In this document: positions 15,738 through 24,536 of the stretch, piece by piece
Numbering within the stretch: the first letter of the stretch is position 1
Layout of the letters: each line of letters begins with the position of its first letter
DNA from: Butyrivibrio sp. AE2015
Lineage (GTDB): Bacteria; Bacillota; Clostridia; Lachnospirales; Lachnospiraceae
Direction: 5' to 3'
NCBI RefSeq assembly: GCF_000420825.1
Contig: NZ_ATVR01000027.1
Span: forward strand, 1-43,112
Length of the DNA stretch: 43,112 nt
Translations under genes and position numbers: made by a program
Notes under the pieces: generated by a model
What the model was told of the DNA's origin: nothing
Database searches by the model: none
Seen by the model: only the letters and a program-made list of their open reading frames with translations

Positions 15738-17591
15738 ATGGTAAATAAATATGTAATACAGAAAATAGTGTTTCCTAAAGAATCAAAGCATATGATGTGC
15801 CGGGATCTTTTCTATCATGGTGAGAATGGCTATTTGGATAGAGCAAACGGCACACTGACGCTTGGGGCAGGGCAAAAATGTGATCTTAATACATATATTA
15901 ATTCATGTTCCTGGGGGAAATGGCTAAAGTATACAAATGCAAGGGATGTGGCGCTGATTCTTGACATAGAAGGTGCGTTCGAACTATTGTATACCGGATA
16001 TTCCATGAAATACAGAGAATTAATTCGGACTGAGTATGGAACTGTAAAGGAGCAATTCAAGGAAAGAAAACTTGTAAGATTTGATTATCCAACCAATAAA
16101 GAGACGATAGTTGGTGTGGAAATTTCAGCTATTGACAGATGCGTAATACATGGAGGATATTATGAAGCTTCTTACGATGGTCAGTTGAATGATGTTCATC
16201 TAAGTATCGCAACAACTACGTGTAAAAAAGAAGAATATATAAAAAAGAATGTTTCACTGATTAAAAGCGAGATACTTAATAATAATGATGATGATGATAT
16301 AAAGAATCATTTGACTTTTCATGTTGTTGATAATGGTAGAACTCTTAAAGAAGATGAAATAGCAGGTGAACATGTTTATCTGCATCCAAATAAAAACGCC
16401 GGAGGCTCAGGTGGGTTTGCAAAGGGAATGATTGAGTCATTGCATCAGCATGAAAAGACTTGTAATGAAGGTCAAAGTACGCATGTGCTGCTAATGGATG
16501 ATGATGTGCTGGTGCTTCCGGAAAGCATTAGGCGAACTTATCATTTACTTAGAATGCTCAAGGATGAGTATAAGGAGCATTTTATAAGTGGTGCTATGTT
16601 AAGGTATGAAAAACCAATGATGCAGCATGAAGACATAGGGACTGTTGAAGGAGGCGGGATTTTTGTGCCATATAAGCCGGGAGGCGATTTAAATGATCTT
16701 CATAATGTAATAAAAAATGACGGAGCATATTATAGTGGTAAAAATCAGTATGCAGCATGGTGGTATTGTTGCATACCGGTTACACAAATTAAAAAGAATG
16801 GCTTACCATTGCCGGTTTTTATTAGGTGTGATGACAGTGAGTATTCACTTAGATGTAAAGCAAAAATTATTACTATGAATGCTATATGTATTTGGCATAT
16901 GGGATTTGAAATAAAATATAATCCGGCAATGGATGTTTACATGTATTGCCGTAATATGCATATAGCAAAAGCAGTATCAGGTATTTTATCAGAACTGGAT
17001 ATTCATGGTGATTTTATTAAAGAATTCTACAGAAAGCTATATAAGTATGAATATGGAGCGTGTGAACTAATGATTCAGGCATTTGAAGATTATTTAAAAG
17101 GACCTGAATTTATAAAAAAAATTGATGGAGAGGTTTTACTAAAGGACAAGAGAAAATATAATGAAAAATTGATTCCATTGTCAAAATATGAAGGCGTGAG
17201 AATAAGATTAATTGAAGATGTTTATTGGGATGAACCGAGGAAATTTATTGATAAAGTAATTTTTCATATTACCTTAAATGGGCACCGTTTTATGCCGAAT
17301 TTCTTATATAGAAAAAGTAAGGATATTACTGTTACAGCATATGGTGCCAGCATTCAGACACAAAAGATAACAAGAAAGAAAAAATACATAGCGGTTGATC
17401 CTTTTACCGAAACATGCGTAGAAAGAACTATCGACAAAGAGCGAGGTAAGGCGATTTTAAAGCGCTTTAAAAAGATTGAAAGCATATATAAAAGACAAAA
17501 TGAAAATGTCGAAAAAATCTATAGAAGTGAAAAAGAATATCTTACCTCAGAAGCTTTTTGGCTTGAATATCTGGAAATAAAACAGTTGTGA
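15738..17591 (+). CDS. GlfT2-like galactofuranosyltransferase (first of two)
   Basis: Probable processive transferase adding galactofuranose from UDP-Galf to a lipid-linked glycan on the cytoplasmic face. The 617 residues follow the GlfT2 plan: N-terminal beta domain (1-150), GT-A core with the metal motif DDD at 254-256, WWYCCIP, catalytic-base region CDDSEY with D365/D366, IWHMGFE with H387, and a helical C-terminal domain. These positions nearly coincide with those of mycobacterial GlfT2. The start at 15738 has GAGGGAG upstream. The gene is more A/T-rich than the exporter genes before it. A hairpin follows the stop codon. No UDP-galactopyranose mutase (glf) lies in the window. Confidence 0.85.
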   Translation: MVNKYVIQKIVFPKESKHMMCRDLFYHGENGYLDRANGTLTLGAGQKCDLNTYINSCSWGKWLKYTNARDVALILDIEGAFELLYTGYSMKYRELIRTEYGTVKEQFKERKLVRFDYPTNKETIVGVEISAIDRCVIHGGYYEASYDGQLNDVHLSIATTTCKKEEYIKKNVSLIKSEILNNNDDDDIKNHLTFHVVDNGRTLKEDEIAGEHVYLHPNKNAGGSGGFAKGMIESLHQHEKTCNEGQSTHVLLMDDDVLVLPESIRRTYHLLRMLKDEYKEHFISGAMLRYEKPMMQHEDIGTVEGGGIFVPYKPGGDLNDLHNVIKNDGAYYSGKNQYAAWWYCCIPVTQIKKNGLPLPVFIRCDDSEYSLRCKAKIITMNAICIWHMGFEIKYNPAMDVYMYCRNMHIAKAVSGILSELDIHGDFIKEFYRKLYKYEYGACELMIQAFEDYLKGPEFIKKIDGEVLLKDKRKYNEKLIPLSKYEGVRIRLIEDVYWDEPRKFIDKVIFHITLNGHRFMPNFLYRKSKDITVTAYGASIQTQKITRKKKYIAVDPFTETCVERTIDKERGKAILKRFKKIESIYKRQNENVEKIYRSEKEYLTSEAFWLEYLEIKQL

Positions 17592-17592
17592 A

Positions 17593-17620
17593 GCAAAGAT
17601 TTCGTTAGCGAAATCCTTGC
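17593..17620. terminator. Hairpin between convergent genes
   Basis: GCAA-A-GATTTCG, loop TTAG, CGAAATC-C-TTGC: an 11-bp stem with one internal mismatch, just after the galactofuranosyltransferase stop codon and before the minus-strand toxin-antitoxin remnant. It probably acts as a terminator, although the T-run is weak. Confidence 0.6.
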
Positions 17621-17635
17621 GCTTTGATTTAATAC

Positions 17636-17992
17636 TTAGATTTTTTCAACCAAAGCTGTGATTTCGCAGTTCAAAGCAGAAGAAAGTCTGATGAGATAGT
17701 CAACCTGAGCTTTATTAATGTTTTTTTGACGCTGTTCATACACAGGGGAATAGTCCACAATATTAAAATTCAGGTTGCTTTTTTCTAATGTATCATACAC
17801 AAGTTCTATGCCCAATCTTCCGACTAATGATTCAGGATTTCCGCTTTCAAACAAAGTGGCATTTCCGGAACCTATAAATAAATCCATAAAAGTTCCGATT
17901 TTATAATGTATTGTGTTGACGGCAAAGTCTAACATGGTTCCTAGTGATACCTGTGCTTTATCCAGATATAGTTCATTGTAAACGTGGATCAT
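17636..17992 (-). CDS. Antitoxin-like protein of a DUF3990 system, apparently internally deleted
   Basis: A 118-residue protein. Residues 1-75 (MIHVYNELYLDKAQVSLG, FMDLFIGSG, ELVYDTLEK) resemble, from memory, the N-terminus of longer Lachnospiraceae proteins found beside DUF3990 toxins. Those carry a middle part beginning DYSPEYW and a C-terminal XRE helix-turn-helix. Here DYSP runs straight into VYEQRQKNINKAQ and LIRLSSALNCEITAL, the end of such an XRE domain, so the middle part and the first helices seem to be missing. The gene overlaps the DUF3990 fragment upstream by 20 bp. It may still be translated, but DNA binding is doubtful. A natural short form cannot be excluded. Confidence 0.6.
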   Translation of the reverse strand: MIHVYNELYLDKAQVSLGTMLDFAVNTIHYKIGTFMDLFIGSGNATLFESGNPESLVGRLGIELVYDTLEKSNLNFNIVDYSPVYEQRQKNINKAQVDYLIRLSSALNCEITALVEKI

Positions 17993-18263
17993 TCGCCTTC
18001 ATCTCCTTTCGGATTATTTCTGTAATAAATATGTCATCTGGAAGTATATGATAACGTTCTTTATCAAGATATTGCTTTCTGGCAAGTAAGTCTCTGGATG
18101 AACGTTTTGGATACCATTCAGTGGTATCTGCTATTTCATATCCTTCGAAGTGAATAGTGTCAAATGCTTTTTTACTTTTAAGAACAAATTGTTCACCGAG
18201 TTTACCATAACCGATTATGCAATCTGCATTTTTATAGTCAACGTGGAAAAGCGATAGAGTTTT
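17973..18263 (-). pseudogene. Truncated DUF3990 toxin gene
   Basis: An open minus-strand frame of about 96 codons without a usable start near its beginning; an in-frame TGA sits at 18264-18266. It reads NADCIIGYGKLGEQFVLKS, then FEGYEIADTTEWYPK and DIFITEIIRKEMK. This matches my memory of the C-terminal third of DUF3990 proteins (ADP-ribosyltransferase-like toxins). In intact members a stretch of roughly 30 residues separates IIGY from GKLGEQF, so there is an internal deletion as well as loss of the N-terminal half. It overlaps the antitoxin-like gene, the normal operon order. Very likely non-functional. Confidence 0.6.
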
Positions 18264-18439
18264 TCAACTTTTTCAAACTGACATAAAGCTTAATGTTAAC
18301 TATATTTAATAAAAGATATAACGATATGTACAACAAAAATAAAATGAAGTATGCTATTAGCAATGGCTGCTATATGCTTTGTTTAGAGAAAATGTATATA
18401 AGCTGTCATCGTTATATTATTGAAGGGATCAGCAATCTG

Positions 18440-20998
18440 ATGAAAAAATTTTCTAAGCTGTTTTCGTACTACAGTATTATTTTTGCTTTTACTTTTGGAT
18501 TGATAAACATTATTTTTTGCATTGGGAATTTTGCTCCCTTTGGAGATGTTTCGCTGGCATATGATGATGGCTATTGGCAATATATGGATTTTTTTTCTTA
18601 TTATAAAAGTGTTCTTGAGGGAAAACAGAGTATTGCTTTTTCAATGTCTACCGGTCTTGGAATGCCCAATATTGCGTTGTTTTCTTATTATCTTTCATCA
18701 CCGTGGAACTTATTGGTTGTTTTATTTGATATTGACCGCTTACACTCTTTTTTTGATATGGTAATTGCACTAAAGCTTTCTACGGCAGCAGTTACATTTA
18801 GTTATTTTTTGAATAGCAGATTTTCAAATAAATTAAACAAATTATTAGTGCTTGCATTATCGGTTACTTACGCTTTTATGCAATATAATGTCAGTCAATC
18901 TACATGCACAATGTGGTTGGATGGAGTATATATGCTTCCGCTTATTTTACTGGGGATATATAGAATTGTTAATTTTGGATCACCGGTATTATTAAGCCTT
19001 TCAGTTGCACTTGCTATTATCTTTAACTGGTATTCTGCCGGAATCGACTGTATTTTCTCTGTTATTTGGTTTGGATATGAATTTGCTATTGCCAGAAAGC
19101 AATCGGATACTTTTACTATGGATTGTAAAAAAATTTTCAGATACATTTGGGCAATGGCTTTAGGAGTTGCAATTTCAGCGCCACTATTTCTTCCTACTGT
19201 AAAGACTATTATGAATGCAACAAGAGGAGCTGCGGATCGTAATGTTTTTAGAAATGAGTTTTTAGGAAATATAGTCAATGTAATTTGTGGCTATACTATA
19301 GGAGCTACAAGTACAAAAGGAATGTTGAGCGTTTTTTGTGGTGGAGGAGTTTTAATAGGTGTTATAGGCTTTTTTATATCAACAACTGTTTCGAGGAAAA
19401 CTAAAATAGCTACAGGTATTGTTTTATTAATCTGTGTATTGTCATGTTACTATCAGCCATTATTTGGCGTGTTTTCGATGTTCCAGATTGCAGACTCATA
19501 TTACTATCGTTTTTCATATGTTGTTTGTTTTGCATTGATATATACTGCGGCTTTATTCTTTTATTCCATAAATCAGTCTGATTTATGTATTGGATTTTTT
19601 TCCGAGATGGTAAAGGCTGTTATAATTTATTTGATTTTTGTTTTTGCTGCAAATTATGTAAAACCATATACGGAAGATAAGTACATATACATAACAGCGG
19701 TATATATTTTAGGATTGCTAATTCTTTTTAGAATGTTAATAGATAAAGACACTTCTTATACTAAGAAAAATGTGTATATATATATGGCTTGCTTTTTAGT
19801 AGTACTGGAAATGTCATATAATGCAAGCGTTTTAATGAAAATCTATTCATCATTTGATGTTCCTGCTTTTAAAAACTATCAGATACAACAAGCTGATCTT
19901 ATTTCAGCAATAAAGAATGGCGATGATGGGTATTATAGAATAACACAGACATCAGCACGAAGAGGTGATATTAATTCTCTTGCAAATTTAGATGAATCAA
20001 TGGGGTTCGGTTACTGGGATATAGGAAGCTATGTTTCATCGCCTGTTGCAAATCAGATAAGTTTTATGGAAAAAATAGGATATAGAGTTTATGGCAGTCG
20101 TTTGGTGGAGAAGGCAATGGTTGTGCTGCCGGTGGATTCACTTCTTGGTGTCAAATATGTTTTATCCCCATATGAATATAAAGATTTGCAATGTCGAAGA
20201 GATCTTGGAATAGGTAATGGTAAGAGTGTATATGAGAATGCTTATTCTATGCCATTGGCATTTAAAATTAATGCAACACAAAGTTTTAGCAGAGACGAAC
20301 AAAATACATATGTTTACCAAAACGAATTATTTAATTTTATGTTTGGGGGAGAAGGCGATCTATATTTTCCTGCGCAGTATACAGTAGAAGATGGTAATAA
20401 TGAAAGATGTTTCTGGTTTGATGTTCCTTATGGTAAATATTCTTTGTATGGGAATATCCCTTATTCCAATGAAGTTGGTGCGCAATTAGACTTAAATGGA
20501 AAAAATGGAATAGGATATGCTGTTGTTCATTCACTCAATAATTTCTATGTTCAAGTTGACGAAGGGGAAAAAGCGTATGTTTTGCTGAAAACAGCTGATT
20601 TGCAGGCATTTGGTGAGCCGGTGTTCTATTATCTTGATTTGAATAGATTAAATGAATGTACTGCTATGGCGCGCGAAAATGCAGCACACATAATAAATAT
20701 GACGGATACCAATATGCAATTTGAAATAGAAGGCCATATAGGAGAGAGTCTGTTTGTCTCTGTGCCATATGATGAAGGATGGAAGATAAAAATTAATGGA
20801 AAAGATATTATTCCAAATACAATAGAAAATCTGCTTGTTATGGTGCCGTTGGAAGAAGGCAATAATATAATAACGTTCAGATACAGTATTCCATATATAA
20901 GAGAAGGAATAGTTATATTTTTAGTTTCTGTAATAATGCTGATTGCCTGGAAAAAAATTATATCAAATTCTTTAAAAGGAAGAAACTATAATTTATGA
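18440..20998 (+). CDS. YfhO-family membrane protein
   Basis: Large polytopic membrane protein of about 852 residues, with some 13 hydrophobic segments in the first 500 residues and a last one near the C-terminus. Between them is an extracytoplasmic domain with the family hallmark VPYDEGWKIKINGK. An acidic first loop (SLAYDDGYWQY) resembles the GT-C active-site loop. In Bacillus and Listeria, YfhO-family proteins are needed for lipoteichoic acid glycosylation, so a transferase acting on surface glycans from a lipid-phosphate sugar is likely. The frame is open from 18293, but the ATG at 18440 just before the first membrane segment is more natural. It overlaps the next gene by ATGA. Confidence 0.82.
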   Translation: MKKFSKLFSYYSIIFAFTFGLINIIFCIGNFAPFGDVSLAYDDGYWQYMDFFSYYKSVLEGKQSIAFSMSTGLGMPNIALFSYYLSSPWNLLVVLFDIDRLHSFFDMVIALKLSTAAVTFSYFLNSRFSNKLNKLLVLALSVTYAFMQYNVSQSTCTMWLDGVYMLPLILLGIYRIVNFGSPVLLSLSVALAIIFNWYSAGIDCIFSVIWFGYEFAIARKQSDTFTMDCKKIFRYIWAMALGVAISAPLFLPTVKTIMNATRGAADRNVFRNEFLGNIVNVICGYTIGATSTKGMLSVFCGGGVLIGVIGFFISTTVSRKTKIATGIVLLICVLSCYYQPLFGVFSMFQIADSYYYRFSYVVCFALIYTAALFFYSINQSDLCIGFFSEMVKAVIIYLIFVFAANYVKPYTEDKYIYITAVYILGLLILFRMLIDKDTSYTKKNVYIYMACFLVVLEMSYNASVLMKIYSSFDVPAFKNYQIQQADLISAIKNGDDGYYRITQTSARRGDINSLANLDESMGFGYWDIGSYVSSPVANQISFMEKIGYRVYGSRLVEKAMVVLPVDSLLGVKYVLSPYEYKDLQCRRDLGIGNGKSVYENAYSMPLAFKINATQSFSRDEQNTYVYQNELFNFMFGGEGDLYFPAQYTVEDGNNERCFWFDVPYGKYSLYGNIPYSNEVGAQLDLNGKNGIGYAVVHSLNNFYVQVDEGEKAYVLLKTADLQAFGEPVFYYLDLNRLNECTAMARENAAHIINMTDTNMQFEIEGHIGESLFVSVPYDEGWKIKINGKDIIPNTIENLLVMVPLEEGNNIITFRYSIPYIREGIVIFLVSVIMLIAWKKIISNSLKGRNYNL

Positions 20999-23900
20999 TA
21001 CGGGATATGTTTGAGAAAAAGCATCGTAGAGCATGCATTATAATTGATAATATCTTATTGCTTGTTCTGGCAATATATCTTTTTTTTCAGAGTGAATTGA
21101 CAACAACTCTGAGGTTTTCATTTGGAGAAAAATTTGAAATAAGCATCTTTATAGTACTTTTTATACTGGTGCTATTAAAAATAATTGCTGTTTGGGAAAG
21201 TGATAGGGATGTTCTTATGCCTGTTTGCTTTCTGTTTGGCATGGTATATTATTTCTCATGGGTCAGAACCGAGTATATATTTTTATTGTTTATAGCATTG
21301 TTTACTATTGGATTACAGGGTGTTGACTATCGTAAGATTTTAAGGGTTTATCTTTTGGCGGTAGGAACCTCGATAATAGGTGCTGTGTTAGCATCATTAT
21401 GTGGATCTATAACCAATTTTGTGTATATAAACAGAGGTCTTAGAAGTTCTTGGGGGATAGGTTTTCCAACGGATTTCGCGACAGGGCTTTTATTTCTTCT
21501 GATTATAGCTTTTTGCTTATTTCTAAATATTCCCAATATGTTTTTTTTCATGATTGGACTAGGTGTTTTGAGCATTTCGATGTTCATTGCACGTAGTATC
21601 ACCACTTCAGTTTGTCTGATATTCTTTTTGGTCTGTATTATTGCCATGGATCAGCTGAAATGGCTTGATGATGGAAGAGAAGTTTGGTCAAGAAACAGGA
21701 AAATAGCCAGGCTTATTCCAATTGCAGCTTTTCCAGTCTGCGCGTTATTTGTGTTTTTTTTGGTTTATATAGGACTGACTGGACATGTTTCTTTGCTTGA
21801 TTTTAATGAGTACACTCATTCAAGGATGGGGCTTTCCGTTGAGGCAATTAAGAACTATGGAATAAAGCCGTTTGGTACGGCTTTTGATCAGATTGGGGCC
21901 GGTGGTTCTACAGTTAGGGATATTCGCTATAATTTTGTTGATTCAACCTATGTTCTTATACTTGTCAGATATGGGTGGGTTACCTTTGTTGCAATTATGA
22001 TTTCCTGGATTTATATGGCTATTAAGGTTGTAAAGTCAGGAAACAGGCGGCTTGCACTTGCAATGACAATTGTTGCTGTTCATTCTATTTCTGAACATCA
22101 TTTTCCTGAGATTAATTACAATATATTCCTTGCTATGCCGTTTGCGACTTTTGGCACTCAGGTAGCAAATAAGGAAATATCCCTTATTGAGTGGATAGGA
22201 ACCAGTACGCAAAAAAGGAAAAAGCTTATTAAGGTAGCGGTTATATTTTTAGAAATTATTGTTACAGTGGTGTTGATGCCTTTTGCTTTTTCGTGGCTTA
22301 GAACTGCTTTTCACGGGCATGATTATTCCGGTGGGGGAAATAGAGAGATAAAAGTTTTAGTCATCCTTATAGGTTTGTGTATTGCAGTATTAGTATTATT
22401 AAATAACTTAAGCAGGGCTGTGGCTGATTATATAGTGGAAAAGTCTTTCAACAGGAAGAATCTCATATTCAGTGGCCTTTCATTCTGTGTTCTGGCAGTA
22501 GTTTTTTTTAAAACCAATATAATGATAGAACAGGTAGGAAAATGGCATTTTGATGAGATTGCAGATGAGTCATATTTTGTGCGGCTTATAGAAGATAGTG
22601 CGGATGGGCGCTTTTATGTAGATACATATCCTGAGTGTTATGACAGGATAATTGGAGGAGTAAGCAGGTCTTTTGTTAATGGAGAGGATCTTGCCAGGTT
22701 TGCAAACACTACTGTTTTGGTTGACAGTGAGCTTGATTCTTCATGTTTTTTTTCAAGAGGATTTCTGTATTTTCCAATTTCTGAAAAGAGTGCTGTTTAC
22801 ACCAATGACAAGGGTGTGATAAAAAGCCTTGAGGAAAACGGATACAAGCTTTTTGGTTTTTATACTGGTGAAAAAAATGTAGATATGGCTTTTGAGAGTA
22901 GTATAAATTCACTTCCAATGACTGAAAGTGGAGGTCTTACTCTTGATGGGATGGCACATTCTCTTATCTATGGTCCCTATATAGATATGAATGATGGTAA
23001 ATATCTTGTTTCATATGATCTGAAGATTGATCCTGTTCAGTATACGGACGATTATGAGGTTATCACTCTTAAAGTTAATACATATTGGGGTGAAAATACT
23101 ATAGCACAAAAGGCTGTTTACAGAAGTTATTTTGATGAAGATGGTGAACTTTTATATGAACTGCCATTTACCACTTGGAGTGGCAAGGCTGTAGAGTTTT
23201 TGGCTTTTACTCCGGATGGGCAGAAGGTTGAAATAGAGAGTATAGCTTATAAGCATACTCCGGATTATGATGTTCATTTTGTGGTTGATAAAAAAGGAAG
23301 AAAAACGCATGAGGAATATTATGACATTGACGGAAAACAAATAAATCTCGCAAATGGTTCCATGGGAGCTGATTATGGCTATGATCAGGATGATAATATA
23401 ATAAAAATCAGGTATTTGGGAGCAGATATGAAACCCCTTGTTATTTCTGGTGGGTATGCAGAGATTCACAGAGATTTCAGCAAGAATGGTTTGGTAACAA
23501 AAGAAGAATACTTTGATGAGAATGGAAATCCTACAATTCTTGCGGGCGGACAGAATTCCTATGAGAGAAGCTATGATAAGGAAGGAAATATTCTATCTGA
23601 ACGCTATTTTGGTGTTTTGGGTGAGAAGATTCTGTTAAATGGACAGTATCACGAGGTAAAAAGAGAATATGATGAAGAAAACCGCCTGACGAGTGAGTTT
23701 TACTTTGGCTTAGATGGAAATTTAATAACCCTGCCAAATGGTTATTGCTCTTTTACCAGAGAATATGACGATAATGATAACATCACAGTGCAGATGTTTA
23801 ATGGAATTGATGGAAATCTTACAGATACGGCCTGGGGATATGCAGGATATAAGAGGGATTACAACGAGAATAAGAAAGTTATACGTGAGGAATATCTTGG

Positions 23901-24516
23901 GACGGACGGAAAACTTCAGGCTCTTTCATCAGGACAGGCAATAGTGGAGAGGGAATATGATGGTGCAGGGAATGTCACTGTTGAGAAATACTATGATGAG
24001 AAATCTCAGCCGATACTTTTGAATGATAAATATCATATGATAGTAAGAAGATTTAATTCAAGTAATCAGATCATTCATGAAGAGTATTATGATGAAAAAA
24101 TAAACAAGCTTGTTCTTCCGACTGGTCAAGCCTCGGTAGACTATGGCTATGATCAAAGTGGCAATCGCAACGAATACAGATATTTTGATGTTGATGGAAA
24201 TCCTGTTTTGTACAATGGTGCGTACTGGATGCTAAAGTATGATTACAATGAGAAAAAGCAGGTTGTATTTGAATACTATTATGATCTTGACGGGAATCCT
24301 GTAGCTCTTTCGGGCGGTCAAGGGGCAGTCGGATACGATTATGACGAAAAAGGAAATCGCATAATGGTAAGATATTATGATACTCACATGAATCCGGTGA
24401 TGTATGGTGAATCCTATGGATATGTCAAACTTACCTATAATGAAAAGAACAAATTATGCAGGAAAACATATTACAATTTGCAGGATGAAGTGGTGAATGA
24501 AGAAATAATTGAGTAA
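20995..24516 (+). CDS. Polymerase/ligase-like membrane protein fused to twelve 32-residue repeats
   Basis: An 1173-residue protein in three parts. Residues 1-510 contain about 13 membrane segments in the style of O-antigen polymerases/ligases, with a large periplasmic-type loop (SRMGLSVEAIKNYG, then FVDSTYVLILVRYGW). Residues 510-765 form a soluble extracytoplasmic region that I cannot assign. Residues 766-1149 are twelve tandem repeats of exactly 32 residues, followed by 24 residues of a thirteenth. A typical unit runs from KEGN through YYDLDGNPV to REYD, resembling the YD/RHS style but with a different period. The start overlaps the YfhO stop codon. The repeats may bind glycan or wall, or set chain length; that is speculation. 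Confidence 0.8.
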   Translation: MIRDMFEKKHRRACIIIDNILLLVLAIYLFFQSELTTTLRFSFGEKFEISIFIVLFILVLLKIIAVWESDRDVLMPVCFLFGMVYYFSWVRTEYIFLLFIALFTIGLQGVDYRKILRVYLLAVGTSIIGAVLASLCGSITNFVYINRGLRSSWGIGFPTDFATGLLFLLIIAFCLFLNIPNMFFFMIGLGVLSISMFIARSITTSVCLIFFLVCIIAMDQLKWLDDGREVWSRNRKIARLIPIAAFPVCALFVFFLVYIGLTGHVSLLDFNEYTHSRMGLSVEAIKNYGIKPFGTAFDQIGAGGSTVRDIRYNFVDSTYVLILVRYGWVTFVAIMISWIYMAIKVVKSGNRRLALAMTIVAVHSISEHHFPEINYNIFLAMPFATFGTQVANKEISLIEWIGTSTQKRKKLIKVAVIFLEIIVTVVLMPFAFSWLRTAFHGHDYSGGGNREIKVLVILIGLCIAVLVLLNNLSRAVADYIVEKSFNRKNLIFSGLSFCVLAVVFFKTNIMIEQVGKWHFDEIADESYFVRLIEDSADGRFYVDTYPECYDRIIGGVSRSFVNGEDLARFANTTVLVDSELDSSCFFSRGFLYFPISEKSAVYTNDKGVIKSLEENGYKLFGFYTGEKNVDMAFESSINSLPMTESGGLTLDGMAHSLIYGPYIDMNDGKYLVSYDLKIDPVQYTDDYEVITLKVNTYWGENTIAQKAVYRSYFDEDGELLYELPFTTWSGKAVEFLAFTPDGQKVEIESIAYKHTPDYDVHFVVDKKGRKTHEEYYDIDGKQINLANGSMGADYGYDQDDNIIKIRYLGADMKPLVISGGYAEIHRDFSKNGLVTKEEYFDENGNPTILAGGQNSYERSYDKEGNILSERYFGVLGEKILLNGQYHEVKREYDEENRLTSEFYFGLDGNLITLPNGYCSFTREYDDNDNITVQMFNGIDGNLTDTAWGYAGYKRDYNENKKVIREEYLGTDGKLQALSSGQAIVEREYDGAGNVTVEKYYDEKSQPILLNDKYHMIVRRFNSSNQIIHEEYYDEKINKLVLPTGQASVDYGYDQSGNRNEYRYFDVDGNPVLYNGAYWMLKYDYNEKKQVVFEYYYDLDGNPVALSGGQGAVGYDYDEKGNRIMVRYYDTHMNPVMYGESYGYVKLTYNEKNKLCRKTYYNLQDEVVNEEIIE
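23290..24513 (+). repeat. Coding tandem repeat, 12 full 96-bp units plus a partial unit
   Basis: At protein level the units align without a single insertion or deletion (12 x 32 residues = 1152 bp, 23290-24441), followed by 24 residues of a partial unit. At DNA level the units are strongly diverged. Conserved positions include the aromatic pair in YYD, the DGN(P) turn, a glycine about eight residues later and a closing YD or YN. Exact length with high divergence points to an old array held in register by structure, not to recent slippage. Confidence 0.85.
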
Positions 24517-24536
24517 AACAAAATAGAGGGGAGAAG

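Noticed and set aside
18293..18439. Longer N-terminus for the YfhO-like protein starting at 18293
   Set aside because: No ribosome site is present there, the extra 49 residues are not typical of the family, and the ATG at 18440 precedes the first membrane segment directly.
23290..24513. Classical RHS toxin repeat region
   Set aside because: The period is 32, not about 20-21; there is no toxin domain or core-boundary motif after the repeats, and the protein sits in a polysaccharide operon with a membrane domain in front.
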